A stretch of DNA of 64,000 nt from Cyanobium sp. CACIAM 14. Its GTDB lineage: Bacteria; Cyanobacteriota; Cyanobacteriia; PCC-6307; Cyanobiaceae. Made by a program: the position numbers and the translations under genes. Of this stretch, positions 46,972 to 55,489 are shown piece after piece (position 1 is the stretch's first letter; each line of letters starts with the position of its first letter). The notes below the pieces were generated by a model, which saw nothing but the letters and a program-made list of their open reading frames with translations, had not been told where the DNA came from and did no database searches. Where the stretch lies: the NCBI GenBank assembly GCA_000708525.1, contig JMRP01000003.1:1-64000 (forward strand), given 5' to 3'.

Positions 46972-47429
46972 TGGCAGCGGTTCTCCGGCCTCCTGGGAAG
47001 GAACCGCTCCAGCAGGCCGGGCAGCCGATGCAGGAGGTCGTGCTTGAGCACATAGTCATCGGCTCCGGCGTCCCGCGCCTGGCGACGCCGCTCGGGGTCG
47101 TTCAGGGAGGTGAAGATGACCACCGGCATGCTGAAGCCCCGGGCCCGCAGGCTCCGCAGACATTCGATGCCGTCGCAGTCCGGCATCTGCACATCGAGGA
47201 AGACCAGATCGACCGTGCCGTCGAGCAGCACCTCATCGAGTGCCAGGCAGTTCTTCAGGGAGAGGACGAAGCAGCCGGAATCGGTCAGCTCTTCGGCCAC
47301 CATCGCCCTGATCTGGGGGTCATCATCGACGACCGACACGGTGGGCCAGTCGCCGGAGGTCATGAGGCGGGCCTTCGTCAGCATCGGACTTCGGGCCGAA
47401 TAACCGGGCGTGGGGGAGAGGGATGTCAT
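46968..47429 (-). CDS. Response regulator, receiver domain only
   Basis: A 153-residue protein made of one receiver domain (about 30-140). VSVVDDDPQIRAMVAEEL gives the acidic pocket, LVFLDVQMPDCDG the phospho-acceptor Asp, VVIFTSLNDPE the Thr/Ser switch, and DDYVLKHDLLHRL the conserved Lys. No output domain is present, so it likely acts by protein contact, as CheY or Spo0F does. The N-terminal 28 residues are a Ser/Pro-rich tail; in-frame ATGs at 47384 and 47363 are alternatives to 47429. It precedes and overlaps its cognate kinase by 4 bases. Confidence 0.9.
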   Translation of the reverse strand: MTSLSPTPGYSARSPMLTKARLMTSGDWPTVSVVDDDPQIRAMVAEELTDSGCFVLSLKNCLALDEVLLDGTVDLVFLDVQMPDCDGIECLRSLRARGFSMPVVIFTSLNDPERRRQARDAGADDYVLKHDLLHRLPGLLERFLPRRPENRCQ

Positions 47430-47506
47430 GGTGCTTTTTCCCGCCCCATATCCTGACGCGATTCGGCCGATTCGGCAGGGCTTAAGGATGGCTGAAAAAG
47501 GGCCGA

Positions 47507-48691
47507 TCAGGCGGCAACGGGGTGAGAGCTGAGCTCTCCATAGAGTCTTTCGAGAGCGTCGATATTGCCGGTCAGGGTGTAACGGTCCAACACCCTCTCC
47601 CGAGCACGACGTCCCAGCTCGGCGGTCAGCACCGGCTGGTCGCGCAGAACCGGGAGCAGGGTTCTCAGCTGGGTGGTCACGCCCTGGGTGCTGATCACGA
47701 TGCCGGAGCCACCCTCCAGCACCTCCCCGTCGGCGCCGGCATCGGTGGCCACGCAGGCGGTGCCGCAGGCCATCGCCTCCAGCAGGGCCAGGGAGAGTCC
47801 CTCCACGAGCGAGGGCAGCAGGAACACCTCCGCCAGTTGCAGGAGGGCCACCCGACGGGCGCGGCTGGGCTCGTACCCCCACCAGATGACGTCGGTTTCA
47901 CTTCCGTTCTGCAGGGAGGAGCGCAGGGGGCCGTCACCGACGATGACGAGCACGCAGCCGTGGGGCCTCACCAGACGCCAGGCCCTCAGCAGCGCCTCGA
48001 CATTCTTCTCGGTGGCCACGCGGCCCATGTACAGGAACACCCGCCGGTCGCCCAGGCGGCGCCGCAGCTGCGTCAGGTCGGCTTCGGTGCCGGCATCGGC
48101 AGGTGCCCAGATGCCGGTGTCGACACCGTTGGGGATCACCGCCAGTCGTTCCCGGCGCACTCCCAGGCGGACCAGCACGTCGGCCTGCAGATCGGAGAAC
48201 ACGATGACCCGGTCGAATTTCGCCAGGGAGGGGGCATAGAGCTGATAGGTCAGCTGCTGGGTGCCGGCGGTCAGGTTGCGCAACCCGGCATCGAAGGGGG
48301 GATGGAACGTGGCCACCAGCGGCAGGCCGAGCTGCTGGCAGAGGTCGGGCAAGCGGAAATCCAGCGGCGAGAGGGTGAGGCTGGCGTGAACCAGGTCCGG
48401 TCGCAGTCGCTCCAGCGATTCCCTCAGCTCCCGCTGGGCCCCGGGCGAGGGGATCGTGTAGACCTGGGACTTGACCAGATACGGCAGGGCCACCTCCGGG
48501 CCGTCGACCTGCCTGCCGGAGGGAGTCGGTTCAGCGCCGGCCCCTTCAAAGCGCCCCAGGGATGCGGTGGGGGTGTCGAAATGGATGAAGCTCACCGCAT
48601 GCCCGCGCTGCCGGAGAGCTTCGGTGGTGCTCAGGCCGTAGGTGACGTTGCCGCAGAAAGGCGATTTCTTGCCCAGCCAGGCAATGTGCAT
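47507..48691 (-). CDS. Glycosyltransferase family 4 protein
   Basis: A 394-residue GT-B enzyme. MHIAWLGKKSPFCGNVTYGLSTTEALRQRGH is the N-terminal acceptor side; FYMGRVATEKNVEALLRAW, VIVGDGPLRSSL and EVFLLPSLVEGLSLALLEAMACGTACVA make the nucleotide-sugar site with the E-x7-E motif. ATG 48691 follows a GTG one codon earlier. It may act in glycolipid or polysaccharide synthesis; PDLVHASLTLSP and VATFHPPFDAG resemble glycosyltransferases that make glucosylglycerol-type or lipid sugars, but I cannot name the product. It lies between the MFS permease and the response regulator on the same strand. Confidence 0.87.
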   Translation of the reverse strand: MHIAWLGKKSPFCGNVTYGLSTTEALRQRGHAVSFIHFDTPTASLGRFEGAGAEPTPSGRQVDGPEVALPYLVKSQVYTIPSPGAQRELRESLERLRPDLVHASLTLSPLDFRLPDLCQQLGLPLVATFHPPFDAGLRNLTAGTQQLTYQLYAPSLAKFDRVIVFSDLQADVLVRLGVRRERLAVIPNGVDTGIWAPADAGTEADLTQLRRRLGDRRVFLYMGRVATEKNVEALLRAWRLVRPHGCVLVIVGDGPLRSSLQNGSETDVIWWGYEPSRARRVALLQLAEVFLLPSLVEGLSLALLEAMACGTACVATDAGADGEVLEGGSGIVISTQGVTTQLRTLLPVLRDQPVLTAELGRRARERVLDRYTLTGNIDALERLYGELSSHPVAA

Positions 48692-48739
48692 CACCCGTAT
48701 GGCTCCTTCAGTCAGCCAACCTAGCAGCGTTGAAGAGGC

Positions 48740-50080
48740 TCACCCCCGCTTCCACGGCCGCTCGCTGAGGGCGGCGACGGCCGCGATGGTCGCCAGACCC
48801 CACAGCACGGGCAGCAGGCCGTAGCGGCTCACCACGGTGCCCGCCAGCGCCAGCGGCAGGCTGAGGGCGATGTTGATCAGGTTGTTCTGCAGGCCGAACA
48901 CCCGGCCCCGCTGGCTTTCCGGTGTGTCTTCCTGGATGGTGGTCTGGGCGGGGATCGCCAGCAGGGCCGCGCCCACCCCCAGCAGCCCGCAGAGCAGCAG
49001 GGTGAAGATCAGGCTGCCGCGCAGCTGGCCGAGCAGCACCAGGCACCAGGCGATGGTGCCCAGGCCCGCGCTGGCCAGCAGGCGTCGGTTGAACCGGTCC
49101 CCCAGCTGGGCCATGGCCAGGGCTCCCAGGGCCAGGCCCACGCCGCTCATGGCCAGCAGGGTGCCGAAACGGGTGGGGCCGAGCCCGGCGATGGCCGCTG
49201 CCAGGCTGATCGCCAGCACGTAGAGGGCGGCCAGCAGGCTGTAGAGCAGCACCAGATGCAGCATGGCGCTGCGGACGTTGGGCCTCTCCCGCAGCACCTG
49301 CAGCCCCTCTCCGATCTCCTCCCAGACCGAGATGGAGCGAGGCTCCCGCGGCGGTTCGGGGATCCGGATCCCGGCGATGGCCAGGGCCGCCGCCCCGTAG
49401 CAGATCGGCAGCAGCACGAACTCCCCCCCGGGGATTCCCACCTGGGCCAGCAGGGTGCGGAGCAGCCGCAGGATCGGATCCCCGAGCGCGAAACCGACGA
49501 TGGTGGCCGCCATGCTCGTGGCCTGGTAGACGGAGTTCGCCGCCAGGAGCTGGGGGCTGGAGACCAGCAGCGGGATGGCGGCCTGCTCGGCCGGCGCGAA
49601 GAACTGGGTCAGCACCGACTCGCAGAAGGTCATCGCCACCAGCGCCCAGTACCCCCAGCTGAGCCCCAGCCACATCGGTCCGGGGATCAGGCACAGGGGC
49701 GCCAGCATCGTCAGCACTGCACGGAGGCCGTTGGAGGCGACCATCACGGTGCGTTTCGGCCAGCGGTCGGCCCAGACGCCCGCCACCGTTCCCAGCAGCA
49801 TGGCGGGCACGGTGTTGGCCACGTAGATGCCGGTGGCCAGCAGGGTGATCATCTGGGCCCGGGTCTCGAAGCTCATCCGCATCGCGGCGGCGGCCTCCGC
49901 CAGGGCCTCGTTGCTCTGCGGGGTGTCCGTCACCCAGTACTGGGCGATCAGGAACACCATCAGCACGATGTAGAACTTGTCCGCCAGCTGGGAGAACGCC
50001 TGGCCGATCCAGAGCCGCCGGAATCCCGGCAGGGCCAGGACACCGGCCAGTCCCCTCTGGGTCGCGCCGCTCGGACTCAT
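48740..50080 (-). CDS. MFS transporter (group with RecO-linked permeases)
   Basis: A 446-residue major facilitator permease with about 12 helices. GFRRLWIGQAFSQLADKFYIV is helix 1; GTVAGVWADRWPKRTVMVASN between helices 2 and 3 is the MFS motif with GxxxDRxxRR-like sequence; a second GDRFNRRLLAS-like copy lies in the C half (GALAMAQLGDRFNRR). FFAPAEQAAIPLLV and the long ILRLLRTLLAQVG loop are as in MFS-1 members that resemble enterobactin or drug exporters. Substrate unknown. ATG 50080 overlaps the recO stop by 4 bases. Confidence 0.87.
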   Translation of the reverse strand: MSPSGATQRGLAGVLALPGFRRLWIGQAFSQLADKFYIVLMVFLIAQYWVTDTPQSNEALAEAAAAMRMSFETRAQMITLLATGIYVANTVPAMLLGTVAGVWADRWPKRTVMVASNGLRAVLTMLAPLCLIPGPMWLGLSWGYWALVAMTFCESVLTQFFAPAEQAAIPLLVSSPQLLAANSVYQATSMAATIVGFALGDPILRLLRTLLAQVGIPGGEFVLLPICYGAAALAIAGIRIPEPPREPRSISVWEEIGEGLQVLRERPNVRSAMLHLVLLYSLLAALYVLAISLAAAIAGLGPTRFGTLLAMSGVGLALGALAMAQLGDRFNRRLLASAGLGTIAWCLVLLGQLRGSLIFTLLLCGLLGVGAALLAIPAQTTIQEDTPESQRGRVFGLQNNLINIALSLPLALAGTVVSRYGLLPVLWGLATIAAVAALSERPWKRG

Positions 50081-50883
50081 CTCGGCTGGGGCGGCTTCGG
50101 GGGCATGGGTTCGCAGGCCGTGCGGAGCAGTCTGAAGGCTCGGGGGCGCTGGCCCAGATGCTCGCCGCACCAGGTCTCCACCAGATCCAGCAGGTGCAGC
50201 CACACCGCCTCCGGACCCATCAGATTGCCATCGCGTCGGCGGGGCGGCCCGGGGCGGGTGAGCCGCTGCAGCAGGGCCAGTTCCGATGCGTTCAGCATCA
50301 TCCGGGCGCCCGGCACCGCCCCGATCGCCAGTCCCTCGCTGGGCAGCAGGCTGCAGCGCCAGCTCCAGTCGCCGACCGGGGGCACCAGCGGGGCGCCGCT
50401 GCGGGTGCAGTGCTGCAGCGGCAGGGCGAACCCCCCCAGGGCCAGCAGATGCACGCTCCCCTGCACCGACACCGCCAGGGCCTCCAGCCGCTCGGCCCGC
50501 TCCGTCACCACTGCCTCCAGCCGGCCGAGCTGCAGCAGCAGGTCGGCGAGCATCCCGGGGGCGGGGGCCTCCCCGGGGACCAGTTTCAGGCACAGTTCGG
50601 CCAGCCCCTGGGCCGCGGCAAGCGTTTCGAGCCGCTCCGCCAGGCCGCTGTAGGAGCGCAGCACCCGCAGTTGGCGCACCCGCCCCAGGCCGCCGCGACC
50701 GCCCACCTGGAGACGCAGGTGGGCCAGGGGCACCGCGGCGGCCAGGCTGCTCTTCGGCCGCCGCGCCCCCGGCACCGCCAGGCGGGTGATCCCCTCGGCC
50801 TCGCTCAGCAGCGTGAGCAGGCGGTCATGTTCCCCGAGGGGACGACAGGTGAGGGCCAGCCCTTCGAGATTCCGCTCAGGCAC
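50077..50883 (-). CDS. recO: DNA repair protein RecO
   Basis: A 268-residue RecFOR-pathway protein that loads RecA at gaps. NLEGLALTCRPLGEHDRLLTLLSEAEG starts the OB-fold; ITRLAVPGARRPKSSLAAAVPLAHLRL continues it, and AELCLKLVPGEAPAPGMLADLLLQL belongs to the helical domain. The zinc-binding Cys set of some RecO proteins is not evident, with only a few Cys scattered in the C-terminal half. The start is a GTG at 50883. It is downstream of deoC by 44 bases and overlaps the MFS gene by 4, a linkage seen in other picocyanobacteria. Confidence 0.9.
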   Translation of the reverse strand: MPERNLEGLALTCRPLGEHDRLLTLLSEAEGITRLAVPGARRPKSSLAAAVPLAHLRLQVGGRGGLGRVRQLRVLRSYSGLAERLETLAAAQGLAELCLKLVPGEAPAPGMLADLLLQLGRLEAVVTERAERLEALAVSVQGSVHLLALGGFALPLQHCTRSGAPLVPPVGDWSWRCSLLPSEGLAIGAVPGARMMLNASELALLQRLTRPGPPRRRDGNLMGPEAVWLHLLDLVETWCGEHLGQRPRAFRLLRTACEPMPPKPPQPR

Positions 50884-50927
50884 GGTCTGCGGCGACGGGG
50901 CAGGGCAGGGCAGGGCTCACCGGCGGC

Positions 50928-51605
50928 TCAGGCCCCGGCCCGCAGGGCCTGCATCAGGGCCACGCCCCGGCTCGTCCCAAGCCGGCTGGCGCCGGCCGCC
51001 ACGAGGGCCAGGGCCTGCTCCAGATCGGCGATGCCCCCGGAGGCCTTCACCGCGGCCCGGCCCCGGGCCAGAGCCACCAGTCGGGCCACCTGATCGACGC
51101 TGACCGGGGGACCGAAACCGCTGCCGGTCTTGAGGTAGCGGGCCCCGGCATCGATGCAGATCTCCACGAGCAGGCCCAGTGCCTCGGGATCGATCCGACC
51201 CACCTCCAGGATCACCTTCACCGGCAGTCCCAGGTCGGTGATGGCCGCCAGATCGTCGAGCACGGCCCCACCGTCACCATCGGCCAGGGCTCCGAAATCC
51301 GGCACCACGTCCAGTTCGTCGGCCCCGGCGGCGGCGGCCCATTCCGCCTCGGCCCGTTTGATCGCCGGGGGGATGGCGCCGAAGGGGAACGCCACCACGC
51401 CCACCAGCTTCACCGGCCCCCCCACGGGCAGACGCTCCCTGGCAACTCCGAGCCAGCGGGAGGCCACGCACACCCCGGCGAAACCGAAGTGACGGGCCTC
51501 GTCACAGCAGCGGTGGATCGCTTCCACACCCTGGTGGGGATCGAGCAGGGCGTGATCGATGAGGGGGGCGAGATCGGGCCGTTCCGCCGCCCGTTCAGGT
51601 GTCAC
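50928..51605 (-). CDS. deoC: Deoxyribose-phosphate aldolase
   Basis: A 225-residue class I aldolase that cleaves deoxyribose 5-phosphate to glyceraldehyde 3-phosphate and acetaldehyde. APLIDHALLDPHQG, VCVASRWLGVARE, LVGVVAFPFGAIPPAIKRAEAE, ADELDVVPDFGALADG, VKVILEVGRI and ARYLKTGSGFGPP, which carries the Schiff-base Lys, then AVKASGGIADL. The start is a GTG at 51605, giving an 11-base overlap with the end of hpf; a longer start reaching 51674 lies inside hpf and is less likely. Confidence 0.93.
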   Translation of the reverse strand: MTPERAAERPDLAPLIDHALLDPHQGVEAIHRCCDEARHFGFAGVCVASRWLGVARERLPVGGPVKLVGVVAFPFGAIPPAIKRAEAEWAAAAGADELDVVPDFGALADGDGGAVLDDLAAITDLGLPVKVILEVGRIDPEALGLLVEICIDAGARYLKTGSGFGPPVSVDQVARLVALARGRAAVKASGGIADLEQALALVAAGASRLGTSRGVALMQALRAGA

Positions 51606-52182
51606 GGGCCTGGATGACGCCGAAGCCACCGTGGTTGCGGCGGTAGACCACCTGGATCTGGCCCGTACCGGCATCGCGGAACACGTAGAAGTCGTGATCG
51701 ATCAGATCGAGCTGGTGCAGGGCCTCCTCCAGGTCCATCGGTGGCATGGCGAAGTACTTGCGGCGCACCCCGCGGTGGGGCACGGCGGGCTCGAGGCCGT
51801 CGGTGAGGGAGACGCCGGGGGTGGGCAGACTGGCGGCGCCGGCTTCCTCCGCGGCGGCGGAGCGGTGCACCGGGCCCTGGCTGCGCTCCTGGAGCCGGTC
51901 CTTGTAGCGGGTCAGCTGGCGGCTCAGCTTGGTGGCCACCATGTCGATGCTGGCGTAGAGGTTCTCGCTGCGTTCCTGGGCCCGGATCACCATGCCGTTG
52001 GCGAAGACCGTGACTTCAGCGGTCTGTTGGGGAACCCGGGGATTGCGGGCCACGGACAGGTGAACGTCGGCCTCCTTGACGATGCCGTTGAAGTGGCTGA
52101 TGGCGCGGTTGAGCTTGGTTTCCGTGTACTCCCTGATCGCCGGTGTGACGTCGAGATTGCGGCCGTGGATCAGCAGTTTCAT
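51595..52182 (-). CDS. hpf: Ribosome hibernation-promoting factor, long form (LrtA type)
   Basis: A 195-residue protein. The N-terminal domain (residues 1-100, MKLLIHGRNLDVTPAIREYTETKLNRA, then VKEADVHLSVARN) binds the 30S A/P site, and the C-terminal domain (RGVRRKYFAMPPMDLEEALHQLDLIDHDFYVFRD) makes 100S dimers. The linker is Ala/Ser/Pro-rich. The cyanobacterial homologue LrtA is light-repressed, and protects ribosomes in the dark. ATG 52182 is clear. It starts a same-strand run with deoC, recO and the MFS gene. The region to divergent lipB is 64 bases. Confidence 0.95.
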   Translation of the reverse strand: MKLLIHGRNLDVTPAIREYTETKLNRAISHFNGIVKEADVHLSVARNPRVPQQTAEVTVFANGMVIRAQERSENLYASIDMVATKLSRQLTRYKDRLQERSQGPVHRSAAAEEAGAASLPTPGVSLTDGLEPAVPHRGVRRKYFAMPPMDLEEALHQLDLIDHDFYVFRDAGTGQIQVVYRRNHGGFGVIQARDT

Positions 52183-52246
52183 GCGAATGCGCCCCTCCAG
52201 AGGAATTCGGACTCTGGGTTCTCCTGCAGGCTAGGAACCCGCACCC

Positions 52247-52969
52247 ATGCCTCCCAACACTCCCGCAATTCTTTTTGAACCCCGTGCCCCGGTGCCCTTC
52301 CCGATCGCCTGGGACTGGCAGCGGCGCCTGCAGCGCCGGCGGCTGGAGAATCCCAGCGCCCCCGATGCCCTGCTGCTGCTGCAGCACGAGCCCTGCTACA
52401 CCCTGGGTCGGGGCGCCAGCCTGCGGCATCTGGGCTTCGATCCCGACCATCCGCCGCTGCCCCTGTTCCGCATCGATCGGGGCGGGGAGGTCACCCACCA
52501 CCTGCCCGGTCAGCTGGTGCTCTACCCGGTCCTCGACCTGCAGCGCCACGGCGCCGACCTGCACCGGTATCTGCGGACCCTGGAGGACGTGGTGCTGGCG
52601 CTGCTGCGGGAGCTTGGGCTGGAGGGCGAACGGATCGACGGCCTGACGGGCGTGTGGCTGCAGGGTCGCAAGGTGGCGGCCATCGGCATCGGAGCCCGCC
52701 GCTGGATCAGCCAGCACGGTCTGGCGCTGAACGTGGACTGTTCCCTGGAGGGGTTCGGGGCGATCGTTCCCTGCGGCCTCAGCGGCCGGCCGGTGGGCCG
52801 GCTGGTGGACTGGTGCCCCTCCCTCACCACCGAGCGGGTGGCGCCGCTGCTGCTGGCGGCTTTCGCCCGACGCTTCCATCTGGTGCTGCGGCCGCCCCTG
52901 GCAGAGGAGACGCTGGAGGAGACGCCGGTGGGGCCTGGGTGGGGCTGGCCAGGCCTGGGAGAATCCTGA
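52247..52969 (+). CDS. lipB: Octanoyl-[acyl-carrier-protein]:protein N-octanoyltransferase
   Basis: A 240-residue enzyme that moves the octanoyl group from ACP onto lipoyl domains. [19 protein letters not shown], then [25 protein letters not shown] with the family HHxPGQ motif, [24 protein letters not shown] with the conserved Lys and His, and [15 protein letters not shown] with the catalytic Cys. The last 25 residues are a Gly/Trp-rich tail. The gene starts a plus-strand series with acyl-ACP synthetase, ylqD and pyruvate dehydrogenase E2, which is one of its substrates. It starts 64 bases from hpf. Confidence 0.95.
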   Translation: MPPNTPAILFEPRAPVPFPIAWDWQRRLQRRRLENPSAPDALLLLQHEPCYTLGRGASLRHLGFDPDHPPLPLFRIDRGGEVTHHLPGQLVLYPVLDLQRHGADLHRYLRTLEDVVLALLRELGLEGERIDGLTGVWLQGRKVAAIGIGARRWISQHGLALNVDCSLEGFGAIVPCGLSGRPVGRLVDWCPSLTTERVAPLLLAAFARRFHLVLRPPLAEETLEETPVGPGWGWPGLGES

Positions 52970-52996
52970 CCTCCCGCCCCAGCGCGCCTGCCTCCC

Positions 52997-54937
52997 ATGA
53001 ACGCCCCTGCCGAGATCCGCTGGAGCGGCAGCCCCCGGGACCGCCGCGCCCTGGAGGCTCGCCACGACTGGAGGGCTCTGGAGGGCCTCGAGGGGCTCTG
53101 GCCCGTGCTGGAGCGCCTCCATGGCGATGCCATCGCCCTGGAGGCCCCCCACGGCCGCCATCCGGAAACGCTGCGCTATGGCGACCTGCGCCAGGCGATC
53201 GACCGGGCCGCGGCGGCCTTCGCCGCATTGGGGGTGGTCGGCGGCGACGTGGTGGCGCTGTTCGCCGAGAACAGCCCCCGCTGGCTGGTGGCGGACCAGG
53301 GCCTGATGCGGGCCGGCGCTGCCGATGCGGTGCGCGGCAGCGGGGCTCCGGCCGAGGAACTGCGTTACATCCTCGAGGACGCGGGCGCCGTTGGGATGGT
53401 GCTGGAATCAGCCGCTCTGCTGGAGCGTCTCGAGCTGGGCGGCCAGGCCTTCGAACGGCTTCGGTTCGTGGTCCTGCTGGAGGGCGATCTCCCCCCGGTG
53501 CCGCCGCCGGTGCCCTGTCTCAGCTGGCAGGACCTGCTGGAGCGCGGGGCGGGGGCACCGCTGCCGCCCCTGCCGACGGGAGGCCCCCAGCGGTTGGCCA
53601 CCCTGCTGTACACCTCCGGCACCACGGGCCAGCCCAAGGGGGTGCCCCTCACCCACGCCAACCTGCTCCATCAACTGCGCACCCTCGGGGTGGCGGTGGC
53701 GCCGAGTCCGGGGGATCAGGTGCTCAGCGTGCTGCCGATCTGGCATGCCTATGAGCGCACGGCCGAATATTTCCTGCTGAGCTGCGGCTGCCGGCAGACC
53801 TACACCACCCTCAAGCAGCTGCGCTCCGATCTGCAGAAGGTGCGCCCCCAGTACCTGATCAGCGTGCCGCGGCTGTGGGAGGCCCTCCTGTCGGGATTCG
53901 AGGATGCCCTGACCGCCATGCCTCCCGCCCGCCGGGGCCTGCTGCGCTCGGCCCTCGCCATCAGCCGCACGTTCCACCGGCGCCGCCGGGTGGCGCTGGA
54001 TCTGACCCTCCAATCCGAGTCGCTGCCGGATCGGTTGCTGGCCGCCGCCGGCGCGCTGCTGCTCTGGCCGCTGCATGCCCTCGCCGGGACCGTGCTCTGG
54101 CCGAAGGTGCGCGGGCAGCTGGTGGGGGGCCGCCTGCGCACCGCCATCAGTGGTGGCGGGGCCCTGGCGATCCATGTGGACGGGTTCTTCGAGGCCGTCG
54201 GCATCGAACTGCTGGTGGGCTACGGCCTGACCGAGACCAGCCCGGTGCTCAGCTGCCGCCGGACCTGGAGCAACCGTCGCGGCAGCGCCGGCCAGCCTCT
54301 GCCGGATACGGCCCTGAAGGTGGTGGATCCGGCCACGGGCACCACGCTCGCCTGCGGCGAACGCGGCCTGGTGCTGGCCCGCGGTCCCCAGGTGATGGCC
54401 GGCTATCACCACAGACCCGATGCCACCGCCAAGGTGCTCGATGGGGAGGGCTGGTTCGACACCGGCGATCTGGGCCTGCTGATGGCGGATGGAACCCTGG
54501 TGTTGACCGGCCGGGCCAAGGACACCATTGTCCTCAGCAGCGGCGAGAACATCGAGCCCGGCCCCCTGGAGGAGGCTCTGGTGGCCTCGGCCCTGGTGGA
54601 GCAGGTGATGCTGGTGGGGCAGGACCGCAAGCAGCTCGGGGCCCTGCTCGTGGCGAAGCCCGAGGTGCTCCGGTCGTTTGCGGCGGCGGCCGGTCTGCCC
54701 CTCCCCCTTCCGGGAGGGGCTGCCGATCCGGCCCTGCTGCGGGCCCTCTGCCGGGAGTGCAACCGTCTGCTGGCGGCCCGGCCAGGTTCGCGGCCGGACG
54801 AACGGCTCGGCGGCGTGGCCCTGGTGGAGCCCTTCAGCATCGAGAACGGCCTGCTCACCCAGACCCTCAAGCAGCGGCGGGATCGCATCGCCGATCGGGA
54901 CCGGGACGCCATCGCCACCCTCTACGGCGACCGCTGA
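52997..54937 (+). CDS. aas: Long-chain acyl-ACP/CoA synthetase (AMP-forming)
   Basis: A 646-residue adenylate-forming ligase. ATLLYTSGTTGQPKGVPLTHANL near residue 200 is the AMP-binding signature. GYGLTETSPVLSCRR, MAGYHHRPDATAKVLDGEGWFDTGDLG and LTGRAKDTIVLSSGENIEPGPLEEAL supply the adenylate and hinge motifs. The length, with an extra C-terminal part ending QRRDRIADRDRD, fits the cyanobacterial acyl-ACP synthetase (Aas) that recycles free fatty acids, rather than acyl-CoA synthetase; this rests on the lineage. It is 27 bases after lipB. The free fatty acid pool and the octanoyl-ACP needed for lipB are linked in metabolism. Confidence 0.87.
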   Translation: MNAPAEIRWSGSPRDRRALEARHDWRALEGLEGLWPVLERLHGDAIALEAPHGRHPETLRYGDLRQAIDRAAAAFAALGVVGGDVVALFAENSPRWLVADQGLMRAGAADAVRGSGAPAEELRYILEDAGAVGMVLESAALLERLELGGQAFERLRFVVLLEGDLPPVPPPVPCLSWQDLLERGAGAPLPPLPTGGPQRLATLLYTSGTTGQPKGVPLTHANLLHQLRTLGVAVAPSPGDQVLSVLPIWHAYERTAEYFLLSCGCRQTYTTLKQLRSDLQKVRPQYLISVPRLWEALLSGFEDALTAMPPARRGLLRSALAISRTFHRRRRVALDLTLQSESLPDRLLAAAGALLLWPLHALAGTVLWPKVRGQLVGGRLRTAISGGGALAIHVDGFFEAVGIELLVGYGLTETSPVLSCRRTWSNRRGSAGQPLPDTALKVVDPATGTTLACGERGLVLARGPQVMAGYHHRPDATAKVLDGEGWFDTGDLGLLMADGTLVLTGRAKDTIVLSSGENIEPGPLEEALVASALVEQVMLVGQDRKQLGALLVAKPEVLRSFAAAAGLPLPLPGGAADPALLRALCRECNRLLAARPGSRPDERLGGVALVEPFSIENGLLTQTLKQRRDRIADRDRDAIATLYGDR

Positions 54938-55000
54938 TCCAGCCCGTGGTTGACCGGATCGCCCGCCGCCTGAGAGCCTGACCGCTGCACCTCCCTTCCC

Positions 55001-55444
55001 ATGGCCGACGGCAACACCCTGACCATCAAGCGCTCGATCACGGTGCGGGCGGTGGTGACCCCGCGCTGGAAGGAGGATGCCGAGCGGGAACTCAGCAACG
55101 CCCTCACCAATTTCGACCAGCAGCTCGCCCAGCTGGAGCAGGAAGGCCAGCGACTGATCGACGAGATCCGCCGCCAGAGCGCGAATCCCCTCGACCCCCG
55201 GGTGCAGGAGCAGGTCGCTTCGGTGCAGCAGCAGGTGGCGGCCAAGCGGGCCGAATTCGAGGAGCAGAAACGCCAGGTGCTCGAGCAGCAGCGACAGGTG
55301 CGTGAGCTGGAGATGGAGCAGGTGGTCGACCAGGGTCAGATCGAGAGCTTCTGCGAGGTGCAGGTGGGTGACAACCTCGTGCAGAAGCTCCAGATGGCTG
55401 TTCTGGTGCGGGATGGGGTGATCGAGGCGATCGAGGGGGGCTGA
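55001..55444 (+). CDS. ylqD: YlqD-family coiled-coil protein
   Basis: A 147-residue protein whose middle (about 35-110) is a heptad-type coiled coil rich in Glu/Gln (FDQQLAQLEQEGQRLIDEI, then QVASVQQQVAAKRAEFEEQKRQV). LTIKRSITVRAVVTPRWK is the N-terminal beta part, and a small C-terminal beta domain with EVQVGDNLVQKLQMAVLVRDGVI closes it. YlqD members are conserved in Gram-positives and cyanobacteria; function is unknown. It lies between aas and the E2 gene, 63 and 45 bases apart. Confidence 0.87.
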   Translation: MADGNTLTIKRSITVRAVVTPRWKEDAERELSNALTNFDQQLAQLEQEGQRLIDEIRRQSANPLDPRVQEQVASVQQQVAAKRAEFEEQKRQVLEQQRQVRELEMEQVVDQGQIESFCEVQVGDNLVQKLQMAVLVRDGVIEAIEGG

Positions 55445-55489
55445 TCCTTCCGCCGCCTAAAGTCCCCTCCATCGAAGAGGCAGGACCCG

